Shown here: positions 26,720 to 36,740 of the stretch, piece after piece
Numbering within the stretch: the first letter of the stretch is position 1
Layout: each line of letters opens with the position of its first letter
Origin: QYOJ01 sp043810345
Lineage (GTDB): Bacteria > Bacteroidota > Bacteroidia > Bacteroidales > FEN-979
Assembly (NCBI GenBank): GCA_043810345.1
Contig: JBDROF010000006.1
Location: 1 to 64,000, forward strand
Direction: 5' to 3'
DNA length: 64,000 bases
The notes under the pieces: model-generated
Told to the model about the DNA's origin: nothing
The model's input: only the letters and a program-made list of their open reading frames with translations
Database searches by the model: none
Position numbers and translations under genes: made by a program

Positions 26720-27885
26720 TGTTTGAAACGATGTCGCTTCTCGCCTTACAACACTACTGGTGGATCATCATCTCCATGCTGGCCAGTTTCCTGGTCTTCC
26801 TGATGTTCGTACAGGGAGGGCAAACGCTGATCTATACTCTGGGAAAAACCAAAGCTGAACGAACGATCATTGTCAATACGCTCGGGCGAAAATGGGAGTT
26901 CACCTTTACCACGTTGGTGACCTTTGGCGGAGCCTTTTTCGCCTCCTTCCCCCTCTTCTACGCTACCAGCTTTGGAGGAGCCTACTGGATGTGGATGGTG
27001 ATCCTCTTCGCCTTTGTGATCCAGGCTGTATCCTACGAGTTCAGGACCAAACCAAACAACTTTCTTGGACAGCGCACGTTCGAGATCTTCCTCTTCATCA
27101 ACGGAGCGCTCGGGACCATCCTGATCGGCGTCGCGGTATCCACCTTCTTTACCGGCTCGGAATTCTCCGTTAACAAGCTGAACCTGACCAACATCACCAG
27201 CCCTGTCATCTCACGCTGGGAGGGTCCTGCCCATGGCCTGGAAGCGGTGTTGAACTGGCGTAATGTCGACCTGGGGCTGGCGATCTTCTTCCTGACCCGG
27301 GTACTGGGAATCCTCTATATTTTGAATTCTGTAGATCACGAAGCCATCGCCAGAAGAAGCCGCAAACAGTTATGGGTCAATGCGATTCCTTTCCTGGTCT
27401 TGTTCCTGGCCTATGTGACCGCCCTGATGCTGGCCAACGGTTTTGCCGTTGCGCCTAAATCCGGTAAAGTGTTCCTGGAACCATACAAATACTGGCACAA
27501 CCTGCTGGAGATGCCGGTAGTAGCTATTCTGTTTATCGCAGGAGTTGTGCTGATCCTTTTCGGGATCTTCCAGCCGCTGATGAGATTCAAAACCTGTTGC
27601 TCCAGAGGAATCTGGTGTGCAGGGTTGGGAACAGTTCTGACCGTTTTTTCCCTCTTTCTGCTGGCAGGATTTAATCATACCTCCTACTATCCCTCTACCT
27701 ATGATCTTCAGAGTTCCCTGACCATCATGAACAGTTCATCCAGTCACTATACCCTCACTGCCATGAGCTATGTTTCCCTGATGGTTCCGTTTGTCCTGGC
27801 CTATATCATCTATGCCTGGAGGTCTATCAACCGGAAGAAGATCACGGAAGAGGAGATGGAAGAAGAGGGAGGACATACCTATTAG
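26719..27885 (+). CDS. cydB: Cytochrome bd oxidase subunit II
   Basis: The 388-residue membrane protein starts at the ATG overlapping the cydA stop (TGATG); an in-frame GTG lies directly before. Family features include the WEGPAHGLEAVLNWRNVDLG region and eight or nine helices. The stop codon touches a GGTAGCGA repeat. Confidence 0.94.
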   Translation: MFETMSLLALQHYWWIIISMLASFLVFLMFVQGGQTLIYTLGKTKAERTIIVNTLGRKWEFTFTTLVTFGGAFFASFPLFYATSFGGAYWMWMVILFAFVIQAVSYEFRTKPNNFLGQRTFEIFLFINGALGTILIGVAVSTFFTGSEFSVNKLNLTNITSPVISRWEGPAHGLEAVLNWRNVDLGLAIFFLTRVLGILYILNSVDHEAIARRSRKQLWVNAIPFLVLFLAYVTALMLANGFAVAPKSGKVFLEPYKYWHNLLEMPVVAILFIAGVVLILFGIFQPLMRFKTCCSRGIWCAGLGTVLTVFSLFLLAGFNHTSYYPSTYDLQSSLTIMNSSSSHYTLTAMSYVSLMVPFVLAYIIYAWRSINRKKITEEEMEEEGGHTY

Positions 27886-27931
27886 GTAGCGAGGTAGCGA
27901 AATAAATTCATAATTCGTAATTCGTAATTAA
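27885..27931 (+). repeat. GGTAGCGA and AATTCGT short tandem repeats
   Basis: Two GGTAGCGA units are followed by AATTCGT units between cydB and the 40-residue gene. Confidence 0.85.
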
Positions 27932-27932
27932 T

Positions 27933-28055
27933 ATGTACACCATCTCCATCCTCTGGTACCTGGCCTGTCCGGTGCTGATCACCGTTACCACGATCATCAT
28001 CTTGTACGCGGTCAAACAGTTTGATTTCAAAAATCAAAAAAGAACCGAATCATGA
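27933..28055 (+). CDS. Probable small cytochrome bd subunit (CydX-like), 40 residues
   Basis: An ATG 47 nt after cydB opens a 40-residue frame starting MYTISILWYLACPVLITVTT, one hydrophobic helix, then a basic tail. Small single-helix proteins after cydB (CydX, CydS, CydH) stabilise the oxidase in other bacteria. Sequence similarity to those is not visible by eye, so the assignment rests on position, size and topology. Confidence 0.6.
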   Translation: MYTISILWYLACPVLITVTTIIILYAVKQFDFKNQKRTES

Positions 28056-28077
28056 AACGAACAACTCTGATTTTGCT

Positions 28078-28722
28078 ATGGAGGCAATCACCGATTTTTT
28101 TGACCTGCTAATCCATTCGGACAAACTGATCCGGCTGGGTGGGCTGACGTTACTGCTGCTCATTGTTTACATGGAAACCGGTGTCTTTTTTGGGTTTATT
28201 TTTGCCGGGGATGCCCTGTTATTCAGCGCCGGCCTTTTGTGCGGGACCGACTTGCTGGACGTCAACCTCTTTGTCCTTTTATTTCTGGTCACCGCCGCTG
28301 CCATTGCCGGCAACCTCACCGGATATTATACGGGGAAATTTCTTGGGAAGAAGCTACATACAAAACAGGATTCCTGGTTCTTTAAAAAGCGACACCTGGA
28401 GAAAACACATCTCTTTTATGAAAAATATGGTGGGATGTCACTGGTCGCCGGGCGCTTTGTCTGGATCGTAAGAACCTTTGTCCCCATCCTCGCCGGAGCT
28501 TCCGACATGAGCTTCCGGAGGTTTAATTTCTTTAACATCCTGGGAGCATTCCTGTGGGTCTGGTCCATCATCCCACTGGGCTACCTGGCTGGCCACCTGA
28601 TCCCGAATGCAGAGGAGAATCTGGAATACTTTGTACTGGCAATTACGTTGATAGCAACGATGATCCTTGTGCGGGGAATCTACAATGTATCCAGGCGAAA
28701 AAACGAAGGTAGCAATTCGTAA
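28078..28722 (+). CDS. DedA-family membrane protein
   Basis: The 214-residue protein (start at MEAITDFFDLL) has the SNARE-associated DedA fold: METGVFFGFIFAGDALLF, then GRFVWIVRTFVPILAGASDM with the conserved arginines. DedA proteins move lipid carriers such as undecaprenyl phosphate, or phosphatidylethanolamine, across the membrane. The last residues (NS) and stop are encoded by an AATTCGT repeat. Confidence 0.9.
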   Translation: MEAITDFFDLLIHSDKLIRLGGLTLLLLIVYMETGVFFGFIFAGDALLFSAGLLCGTDLLDVNLFVLLFLVTAAAIAGNLTGYYTGKFLGKKLHTKQDSWFFKKRHLEKTHLFYEKYGGMSLVAGRFVWIVRTFVPILAGASDMSFRRFNFFNILGAFLWVWSIIPLGYLAGHLIPNAEENLEYFVLAITLIATMILVRGIYNVSRRKNEGSNS

Positions 28723-28731
28723 TTCGTAATT
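28714..28731 (+). repeat. AATTCGT heptamer repeat
   Basis: Two and a half units; the DedA stop codon lies inside. Confidence 0.85.
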
Positions 28732-28785
28732 AATTTAGAAGTCGTACCTTTACATCGTCAACCAACCAAATCATTTCCTGAGCTT

Positions 28786-31700
28786 ATGAAAAAAGTACTC
28801 CTTATTTGTTTAGGACTAATTTTCACAACATTAGTTGCGAAGTCGCAGTCCGCTGATCCTTCATCTGCTACCTTGAACGACGCCGCAGACTATCCTTACT
28901 GGATAGCCATGATGCAGGATCCCAATGCAAACTTCTTTGAAACACAGCAAGCTTTCAACCGATACTGGGAACACCGCCCCATCACGAAAGGGTGCGGCTG
29001 GAAAGTATTTAAACGCTGGGAATACATGATGCAAGACCGGGTTTCGGCCGACGGAGTAAAACCAGCACCGGATTTCACGTATCAGGCCTATACCGACTAT
29101 ATTCAACCTGTCCGTTCCACCGGGGGCGCCTGGACCTCTCTGGGTCCTTCCCAGATCCCGTTACCCGGACCGGCCGGTTATGAGGGATTGGGACGACTGA
29201 ATAACATCGCCTTCCATCCTACGGATCACTTCAAGTGGTTTGTTGCTGCTCCCTCCGGCGGGTTGTGGATGACCAGTGACGGAGGTGGCACGTGGGAGAC
29301 CCATACAGATACCCTTCCCACCCTTGGCGTATCTGCCATTGTGCTGGACTATACCAACCCGAATATCATCTACATCGGAACCGGTGACCGGGATGCCGGG
29401 GATGCACCCGGATTGGGTATCTTTAAAAGCACTGATGGAGGTTACACCTGGGTTCAATCGACACTGGGAATGGGTGAAAAGACCGTCGGCGAGATCCTGA
29501 TGCACCCCACCAACCACCTGATCCTCATCGCTGCCGCCAATGGGGGGATCTACCGGAGTACTGATGCAGGTGCTAACTGGAGTTTATCTACCCCGGGGAA
29601 CTTCAAGGATATCGATTTCAAACCCAATGATCCCAATATCGTTTACGCAGCAGCAGGAGCAAATTTCTACCGCTCTTCGGATAACGGGGTAACCTGGACC
29701 CATATCACTTCCGGCCTGACCAGCGGACAGCGTGGAACCATTGCTGTTACCCCTGCCAATCCAAACTATGTCTATTTTGTCCAATCAGACAACAGCAGCG
29801 GTTTCAAAGGCCTGTACCGGTCGACCGATGTGGGACTCACCTTTACCACCCGCTCCACCTCGCCGAATATCCTCGACTGGTCCTGCAACGGTTCCGGATC
29901 AGGCGGACAGGGGTGGTATGACCTTTCCCTGGAAGCAGATCCGGCGAACGCAGAGGTGATCTATGTGGGGGGGGTCAATGTTTGGAAATCGACCAATGGC
30001 GGAACCACCTGGAACATCAACTCCCACTGGTACGGAGGCTGCGGTGTGATGGCAGTGCATGCCGACTGCCACATGCTGAAATACTCGCCAGTTAGTGGGA
30101 AGCTCTATGCCTGCAACGACGGCGGTGTATACAACACCAGCAATGGAGGCACTACCTGGACCGATTATACCGAGACCATGACCATCGGACAGATTTACAA
30201 GCTGGGGCAGGCACAAACAATGAAAGAGAAGGTGATCAACGGCTTCCAGGATAACGGCACCTATACTTACCTGGTGCCCGAATGGGTGACTACCGGAGGA
30301 GGCGACGGGATGGAGTGCGTCATTGACTATACCAACGCTTCCTGGACCTACCATACCATCTACTACGGGGATATCTTCCGTAAGTACAACAACGGCAATG
30401 AAAAGAAGATCGCCGGGAACGGCACCTTTGGCATCAACGAGAGTGGCGCCTGGGTCACCCCTTTTATCCTGCATGAAACCAATCCTGAAGCGATGTTTGT
30501 CGGCTTCAAGAATGTCTGGAGAAGTGAAAATATCAGAGCTGGCAGCCTTACCTGGACTAAGATCTCCGATTTGGGCCTGGGCAACAACTGTGTGGTAGTG
30601 GAACAATCTCCCGCCAACACCGATATCCTGTATGTGGCCAGGTATGATAACCGGCTCTTTCGCTCTGATAACTGCAACGCGGCAAGTCCCTCCTGGCTCG
30701 AGCTTACTTCGTTTTTACCATCGTCGGGTTACCCAACTGATGTAGAGGCTCATCCCACCGATCCTGACGTGGTCTACATCACCATCAATAACGGTGTCTA
30801 TAAATCCACGGATAAAGGACTTACCTGGACCGGGATCACAGGCAATCTACCCAATATCCATCTCAACAGCATCACCTACTATAAAAATGCCATGGAAGGG
30901 CTATATGTGGGTACCGATGCCGGCGTCTACTACAAAGACGCTTCGATGACCGACTGGATCCCCTTCAGTGATGGGCTCCCGGTTAGTGCTATCGTCACAG
31001 AACTGGATATTTATTACGACGATACCATTGCCAACGATGCCATCCGTGCCAGCACTTACGGAAGAGGCCTCTGGGGATCCGATATGTACCATTCCGCTCC
31101 GGATGCCGACTTTGAAGCTGATAAGACCACCATCCCTGTGGGTTGCGGGGTCAACTTTACTGATCTCTCCTACGGCGTGCCTACTGAATGGTTGTGGAGC
31201 TTTGCAGGCGGAACCCCTTCCTCCTCTACGTTGAAACATCCGGTGGATATCGTCTACAATGCCATTGGGTCTTACGAAGTGAAGCTGGTGGTATCCAATG
31301 AAGCAGGAACCGACTCCATTACCAAATCTGCTTACATCACCGTGAGCGATAGCCTCCTTCCCGAGGTGGATTTTACAGCCGATAACAATGTGATCTGTGC
31401 AGGCGAGGTGGTACACCTGACCGATCTTACCGAATACTGTCCCTCCTCCTGGAGCTGGCAGTTCTCACCCAACCAGGTGGTCTACCTGGAGGGAACCACT
31501 TTGAACAGCCAGAACCCCATCGTGATGTTCACCCAAAACGGAGCTTTCACCGTCACCCTGACGGCCACCAATTCAGTTGGCTCCTCCAGTACAACCAAAA
31601 CGAATTTCATCATGAACGGAGGGTACCAGCTTCCCTTCACAGATGATTTTGAGACCGGGTTTGGAACCCAGTACTGGACCATATATAACCCTGATAATCA

Positions 31701-32448
31701 GATCACATGGGATACCATTTCGGTCTCCGGAATTACCTCTGACAACAAGGCTGCCTGGATGAACTTCTACGATTACGTTTACATGTATAAGCGTGATCAG
31801 CTCATCAGCCCGGTGTTTGATTTCTCCAACTTCTCCAGTATCCTGCTCACCTTCCGCCATGCATATGCACAGCGGGACGTGTTGAAAGATTCCCTGATCA
31901 TCCTGGTTTCCGACGACTGTGGATCAACAAATACCCGTGTTTTTGCGGAAGGACCGGATGGTACTCCCAATAGGTTTGTGACCCATGAACCCATGATGGA
32001 CGCCTTCTACCCGGAAAGCGCCGACGACTGGTGCAGCGGAAGTTACGGCGTAAGCTGTTACGAAGTGGATCTCAACGCTTACTCCGGTAAACCAGATGTG
32101 AAGATTGCCTTTGAATCTTACAACCGCCGCGGGAATAACCTCTTCCTCGACGACATCACCATTACAGGAATCGTTGGGATCTCTGCCGGAACCGATCACT
32201 CCCATTCGATCCGGGTCTATCCAAACCCGACCAAAGGAGTTGTGAATATCTCGATCGACCGGCTCTCCGGAGTTGCCACCATGAAACTATTTACGATGCA
32301 AGGTCAACATGTGTGGTCAGAACAAATCGCGGAGGCAACCGGACCAGTCACCAGGCAGTTCGACCTGAGTTCGCTGACCAGAGGGATCTACTTCCTGAAG
32401 GTGACCACCAGTCAGGCCATCCTGGTAAAAAAGATCGTGAAGGAATAA
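28786..32448 (+). CDS. Large secreted BNR/sortilin-like repeat protein with PKD domains and T9SS sorting tail
   Basis: The 1220-residue protein has a signal peptide (to about AKSQS). A long BNR/VPS10-type propeller region follows (about 110-760, repeats such as YRSSDNGVTWTHI), then two PKD domains (about 775-950) and a lectin- or MAM-like segment (FTDDFETGFGTQYWT). The end is a type A T9SS tail (IRVYPNPTKGVVNIS, then LTRGIYFLKVTT). It should cross the outer membrane by T9SS and be anchored or released. The ligand or enzyme activity, if any, is unknown. Confidence 0.9.
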   Translation: MKKVLLICLGLIFTTLVAKSQSADPSSATLNDAADYPYWIAMMQDPNANFFETQQAFNRYWEHRPITKGCGWKVFKRWEYMMQDRVSADGVKPAPDFTYQAYTDYIQPVRSTGGAWTSLGPSQIPLPGPAGYEGLGRLNNIAFHPTDHFKWFVAAPSGGLWMTSDGGGTWETHTDTLPTLGVSAIVLDYTNPNIIYIGTGDRDAGDAPGLGIFKSTDGGYTWVQSTLGMGEKTVGEILMHPTNHLILIAAANGGIYRSTDAGANWSLSTPGNFKDIDFKPNDPNIVYAAAGANFYRSSDNGVTWTHITSGLTSGQRGTIAVTPANPNYVYFVQSDNSSGFKGLYRSTDVGLTFTTRSTSPNILDWSCNGSGSGGQGWYDLSLEADPANAEVIYVGGVNVWKSTNGGTTWNINSHWYGGCGVMAVHADCHMLKYSPVSGKLYACNDGGVYNTSNGGTTWTDYTETMTIGQIYKLGQAQTMKEKVINGFQDNGTYTYLVPEWVTTGGGDGMECVIDYTNASWTYHTIYYGDIFRKYNNGNEKKIAGNGTFGINESGAWVTPFILHETNPEAMFVGFKNVWRSENIRAGSLTWTKISDLGLGNNCVVVEQSPANTDILYVARYDNRLFRSDNCNAASPSWLELTSFLPSSGYPTDVEAHPTDPDVVYITINNGVYKSTDKGLTWTGITGNLPNIHLNSITYYKNAMEGLYVGTDAGVYYKDASMTDWIPFSDGLPVSAIVTELDIYYDDTIANDAIRASTYGRGLWGSDMYHSAPDADFEADKTTIPVGCGVNFTDLSYGVPTEWLWSFAGGTPSSSTLKHPVDIVYNAIGSYEVKLVVSNEAGTDSITKSAYITVSDSLLPEVDFTADNNVICAGEVVHLTDLTEYCPSSWSWQFSPNQVVYLEGTTLNSQNPIVMFTQNGAFTVTLTATNSVGSSSTTKTNFIMNGGYQLPFTDDFETGFGTQYWTIYNPDNQITWDTISVSGITSDNKAAWMNFYDYVYMYKRDQLISPVFDFSNFSSILLTFRHAYAQRDVLKDSLIILVSDDCGSTNTRVFAEGPDGTPNRFVTHEPMMDAFYPESADDWCSGSYGVSCYEVDLNAYSGKPDVKIAFESYNRRGNNLFLDDITITGIVGISAGTDHSHSIRVYPNPTKGVVNISIDRLSGVATMKLFTMQGQHVWSEQIAEATGPVTRQFDLSSLTRGIYFLKVTTSQAILVKKIVKE

Positions 32449-32467
32449 AGGAAAATTGGGTTCCTGA

Positions 32468-34981
32468 ATGAAAAGTCTGTCTGGAATAGTAATCATTCTT
32501 CTTTTTTCGGTACTCAGCCTGGGTCAAACCAGATGGCGTCCCGGCGAAATGGAGGCAAAAGTCTATCTTCATACGCCCGAGGATGTCACTACCCTCAAGA
32601 GCCTGAAACTGATGGATGAGCCGGCGCTTGAGAACGGGGTTGTCATGGCCTGGGTCTATCTGACGCCATCTGAACTGGAGAAACTGAAGGCATCCGGACT
32701 GGAATACGTGATTACCAATCCTGACCTCAACACCCACAGTCTGCATTTCTGGGATCAGGCCGTTCTGGAAAACTACCATAACTACAACCAGTTAGTTGAA
32801 CTCTCGGACAGCCTGGCTACAAATTTCCCGGCCATTTGCCAGAAAACGATCCTTGGGACTTCACCCGGAGGCCGTGAGATGGGCATTTTGAAGATCAGTG
32901 ATAATGTGAATGTCAATGAGAACGAAGCGGAAGTGATGTTTGATGGGGGCATCCATGGCGACGAGATCATGGGGCCGGAGGTGGTAATCCGCTATGCCCG
33001 GGATTTATGCCTGGGATATGGGAATGACTCCACTATAACCGATATTATCAACAACCGGGAGATCTGGTTGTACTACCTGGTCAATCCCGATGGATTTGCC
33101 AATGGGATCCGGTACAACTCCAACGGGGTGGACCTGAACCGCGATGCCGGATTCATGTGGGGTGGAGAGGGATACAGTTCCGCTCCCTTTTCGCAACCCG
33201 AAACAAAGATCCTGAGATCGCTGTGGCATGAACACAATTTCACGCTGTACAATAATTTCCACGGCGGCACCGAAGTGATCTCCCTGCCATGGAGTTACCG
33301 CGTTTCCCAGCCTCCCGACTGGGCCCATATCAACCAGCTGGCTTCTACCTATTCCAGTACATCGGGATACCCCAACCTGGGATATGGACAGGGGTGTATC
33401 ATCATGTACCAGATCATGGGCTCCACGAAGGACTACAATTATGGTATCCTGGGTCAGGTTGGATGGTCGATGGAGATCTCCATGCTGAAACAGCCTCCTG
33501 CCAGTTTGATTCCCATGTATTATAACTACAATAAACCGGCGATCACCGAGACGATTACCAGGATTGGCTGGGGTGTGGAGGGGATCATCACCGATTCCGT
33601 TACGGGTAGTCCGGTCAAAGCGGCCGTGTTCGTCGGCTCATACTATCCGGTCTATACCTATCCGCAACTGGGCGATTACCATAAATATGTACTCCCGGGC
33701 ACCTACTCGGTCACTGTAAAAGCCAGCGGGTATGAGACCAGAACCATCACGGGGGTAACGGTCCCGGCACAGGGCTCTGTGGTCGCCAACATCCAGCTGG
33801 CTCCGGCTCCCGGCTGGTATGCGTACCGTACCATGGTGACCAATATTCCCTATTTCCCAAGTTCGGGATCCTATGCAGATGAGTCGTATGTCCCCGGCAT
33901 CATCGGACCGCCCGACTCGGTCAACTACAGCATCGGACGAAGCGGATACATCATCATCGACATGGGAGACACCATCTACGATGGGACTGGAGATGATTTC
34001 AAGGTCTTTGAAGGCGATTTGTCGCCCGAAGGTTACTACTGCCATGTAAGTACTGCAGTGGACGGTCCTTGGACCAGCATGGGTTCAGCTACCGGGACCA
34101 CTGCATTTGATCTCTCCACCGGGTCCATTTCCGGGATCAGGTACATCAAGATTACGGATGATGGCGACGGGCAAACCAATGTCAATGATGCCGGCTTTGA
34201 TCTGGACGGGATCGGGATCCTGACCCCTCCACTGATTGCCGATTTCATTGCCAGCAACAATACACCCTGTATAGGAGATAGTGTAAACTTTTACGATCAG
34301 TCTACCGGCAATCCAACGGGGTGGTTATGGGAGTTTCCCGGTGGAACCCCTTCCTCCTCCACGCAGCAGAATCCAACGGACATCTTCTACCCAACTCCCG
34401 GTTCGTACGATGTGACCCTGACCGTCATTAACAGTTACACACAGATCACCCTTACCAAAACGGATTTTATCAACGTAGTGGAGCCTCCGGAGGTATTTCT
34501 TGGCCCCGACACCCTGATCTGTTCATGGGAATCGGTTACGCTGGATGCGGGGAATCCGGGATGCACCTACGAATGGTCAACGGGTGAGACTACCCAGACC
34601 ATTACCGTTGATTCAACTGGTTTCGGGATGGGAATGCACTCCATCTGGGTACAGGTGACCAACAGTGAAAATTGCCAGGATCTCGATACCATCCTGGTCA
34701 CCATAGACGCCTGCACGGGTTTGGCCGAATCCCCTCTCCCCCCATCCGTCAGGATCTATCCAAACCCCAGTACAGGTACATTCTACCTGGTTGTGAATAA
34801 TCATCATGGGTCAGGAGTATGTGAGATCCTGACCACCCAGGGCAGGGTTGTTTACGCGACCGTACTGGAAAAACCAGCCGAAGCTAGGAAGATGTTCCTG
34901 CCGCATTTGAAAAAAGGCCTCTACCTGTTGCGTTTACGGTCTGACAATCAAACCGTTATTGAGAAAGTGATCATACAATAA
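32468..34981 (+). CDS. Secreted M14 zinc carboxypeptidase with PKD domain and T9SS tail
   Basis: The 837-residue protein has a signal peptide and an M14 catalytic domain (about 95-380) with zinc ligands in GGIHGDEIMGPE and the later His in NNFHGGTEVISLPW. A carboxypeptidase-regulatory-like domain follows (about 385-445), then a further beta region, a PKD domain (about 595-675) and a T9SS tail (VRIYPNPSTGTFYLVV). It likely trims peptides outside the cell. It lies 20 nt after the BNR protein, so the two are probably one operon. Confidence 0.92.
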   Translation: MKSLSGIVIILLFSVLSLGQTRWRPGEMEAKVYLHTPEDVTTLKSLKLMDEPALENGVVMAWVYLTPSELEKLKASGLEYVITNPDLNTHSLHFWDQAVLENYHNYNQLVELSDSLATNFPAICQKTILGTSPGGREMGILKISDNVNVNENEAEVMFDGGIHGDEIMGPEVVIRYARDLCLGYGNDSTITDIINNREIWLYYLVNPDGFANGIRYNSNGVDLNRDAGFMWGGEGYSSAPFSQPETKILRSLWHEHNFTLYNNFHGGTEVISLPWSYRVSQPPDWAHINQLASTYSSTSGYPNLGYGQGCIIMYQIMGSTKDYNYGILGQVGWSMEISMLKQPPASLIPMYYNYNKPAITETITRIGWGVEGIITDSVTGSPVKAAVFVGSYYPVYTYPQLGDYHKYVLPGTYSVTVKASGYETRTITGVTVPAQGSVVANIQLAPAPGWYAYRTMVTNIPYFPSSGSYADESYVPGIIGPPDSVNYSIGRSGYIIIDMGDTIYDGTGDDFKVFEGDLSPEGYYCHVSTAVDGPWTSMGSATGTTAFDLSTGSISGIRYIKITDDGDGQTNVNDAGFDLDGIGILTPPLIADFIASNNTPCIGDSVNFYDQSTGNPTGWLWEFPGGTPSSSTQQNPTDIFYPTPGSYDVTLTVINSYTQITLTKTDFINVVEPPEVFLGPDTLICSWESVTLDAGNPGCTYEWSTGETTQTITVDSTGFGMGMHSIWVQVTNSENCQDLDTILVTIDACTGLAESPLPPSVRIYPNPSTGTFYLVVNNHHGSGVCEILTTQGRVVYATVLEKPAEARKMFLPHLKKGLYLLRLRSDNQTVIEKVIIQ

Positions 34982-34989
34982 GGAAGTCT

Positions 34990-35442
34990 ATGAAGAAACT
35001 ACTTGTTTTCATCCTGATCGGACTGGTTGCCTGTGACAACTCCGTGGATCGTCAGAAAGAGGCAAAAAAAGAGATCCTGAGTACCGATAGGGCCTTTTCT
35101 GCCCGGAGTGCTGAAGAAGGCATGAATGAAGCGTTTCTCCATTTTGCCGCTGAGGATCTGGTGAAACTGCAGGAAGGACGATTCCCGGTGATCGGGAAAG
35201 AGGCCCTGCGCGATGCGTTTACGGGTATGGCCGACAGTATGTACCGCCTTACCTGGGAGTCAGTGAAGGTGGAGGTCAGTAAATCCGGCGACCTGGGTTA
35301 CACCTTTGGGAACTACGAACTTTACGATTTTGCCCGCCGTGAGATCCGGTACGGTAACTACTTTACCGTTTGGAGGAAAGAGACTGACGGAACCTGGCGC
35401 TGGGTGCTGGACGGGGGCAACTCTACTCCCCGACCTGAATAA
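34990..35442 (+). CDS. DUF4440/SnoaL-like lipoprotein
   Basis: The 150-residue protein has a lipobox (GLVAC) and an NTF2-like fold (TDRAFSARSAEEGMNEAFLH, then YFTVWRKETDGTWRWVLDGG). Such proteins often bind small ligands; the role is unknown. It starts 9 nt after the carboxypeptidase. Confidence 0.86.
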   Translation: MKKLLVFILIGLVACDNSVDRQKEAKKEILSTDRAFSARSAEEGMNEAFLHFAAEDLVKLQEGRFPVIGKEALRDAFTGMADSMYRLTWESVKVEVSKSGDLGYTFGNYELYDFARREIRYGNYFTVWRKETDGTWRWVLDGGNSTPRPE

Positions 35443-35450
35443 CCCTCTGA

Positions 35451-36635
35451 ATGGCATTCTCTTCCCACGGTCACCTCTGGAGCCGCAGCTTTATCATGCT
35501 GGCGCTGGGAAACCTGATGATGGCCACGGGGTTCTATTTCCTCATCCCTACCCTGCCGGTCTATGTGGTGGAGGTACTGAAGGCCCGAACCAGTGATGTG
35601 GGATACATCCTCGCTGCATACACCGTTTCAGCCCTGATCATCCGCCCCTTCACCGGAATCGCCCTCGATACCTGGGGGCGAAAATGGATTTACCTGATCT
35701 CGTTGCTGATCTTTACCCTCACCATCCTGTTCTATCCCATGATCACCTCGTTTGGCTTTTTGTTGATCCTCCGTTTTTTCCACGGTTTCTCCTGGGGAGC
35801 GACCACCACCTCAGGCATGACGGCCGTGGTGGATGTGATCCCTCCCATGAAACGTGGTCGCGGCATCGGGTACTTCGGCATCTCGTTCACCCTCGCCATG
35901 GCAATCGCACCGGTCATCGCCCTGATGGTACTCAAATCCTGGGGGTATTACTCGATGTTCCACCTGGCTGCTGCGATCTCTATGGGCGGGTTGATCCTCG
36001 TACTCTTCGTCCGGTATCCGGTCTTTCAACCTTCTTCGGAAAAGGTAAAAATTACCTGGAAGCGGTTCATCGAACCCATGGCTGTTCCCATTTCCATTCC
36101 GATGGCACTATTCGGAGTATCGTATGGTGGGATCGTCTCCTTTATTACCCTCTATGACAAGGATCTGGGGTTGGCCCAGGCAGGCGCCTTTTTCATGATA
36201 CTGGCCGGCGGGGTTACCGCATCCCGCCTCTTTGCCGGACAGATCTTCGACCGGTACGGCCCCAACTACCTCATGCTCTGCGGATTTCTGGCCAATATTG
36301 CGGGATTGCTGTTCCTGGCACTGATGCTGAACACCACCGGATTCCTGATCTCCGCCGGGTTGATCGGCCTGGGTGTCGGGATCCTGATGCCCACGTTGCA
36401 AACCATGGTGAACAACGTGGTAACTGTCCACCGGAGAGGAGCTGCCAATGCAACCCTGATCACAGCCTTTGACCTCGGGATAGGTCTTGGTTCACTCGGA
36501 CTGGGCTACCTTTCGGAATGGATCGGTTTCGACGGCATGTACCTGGTGTGCGTAGGGATCATGGTACTTGCCGTGATCCACTATTTCGCACACGTGAGGG
36601 AGTTCTATTCGAAGAATGTAAGACCGGAGACGTGA
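35451..36635 (+). CDS. MFS transporter
   Basis: The 394-residue protein has twelve predicted helices and the MFS motif between helices 2 and 3 (GIALDTWGRKWIY). The N-terminal half (LPVYVVEVLKARTSDVGYI) resembles drug or small-molecule exporters; the substrate cannot be told. The stop lies in a GACGTGA unit (36629-36635). Confidence 0.88.
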   Translation: MAFSSHGHLWSRSFIMLALGNLMMATGFYFLIPTLPVYVVEVLKARTSDVGYILAAYTVSALIIRPFTGIALDTWGRKWIYLISLLIFTLTILFYPMITSFGFLLILRFFHGFSWGATTTSGMTAVVDVIPPMKRGRGIGYFGISFTLAMAIAPVIALMVLKSWGYYSMFHLAAAISMGGLILVLFVRYPVFQPSSEKVKITWKRFIEPMAVPISIPMALFGVSYGGIVSFITLYDKDLGLAQAGAFFMILAGGVTASRLFAGQIFDRYGPNYLMLCGFLANIAGLLFLALMLNTTGFLISAGLIGLGVGILMPTLQTMVNNVVTVHRRGAANATLITAFDLGIGLGSLGLGYLSEWIGFDGMYLVCVGIMVLAVIHYFAHVREFYSKNVRPET

Positions 36636-36740
36636 GATAGGGCGCAGGGCGCAGGAACCAGCAGGACAACCGGAACCGACCACTGACAACAGCCGTGAGA
36701 CCCGGCAACCAGAAACAAGCAACCAGAAACCATTCCCAAA

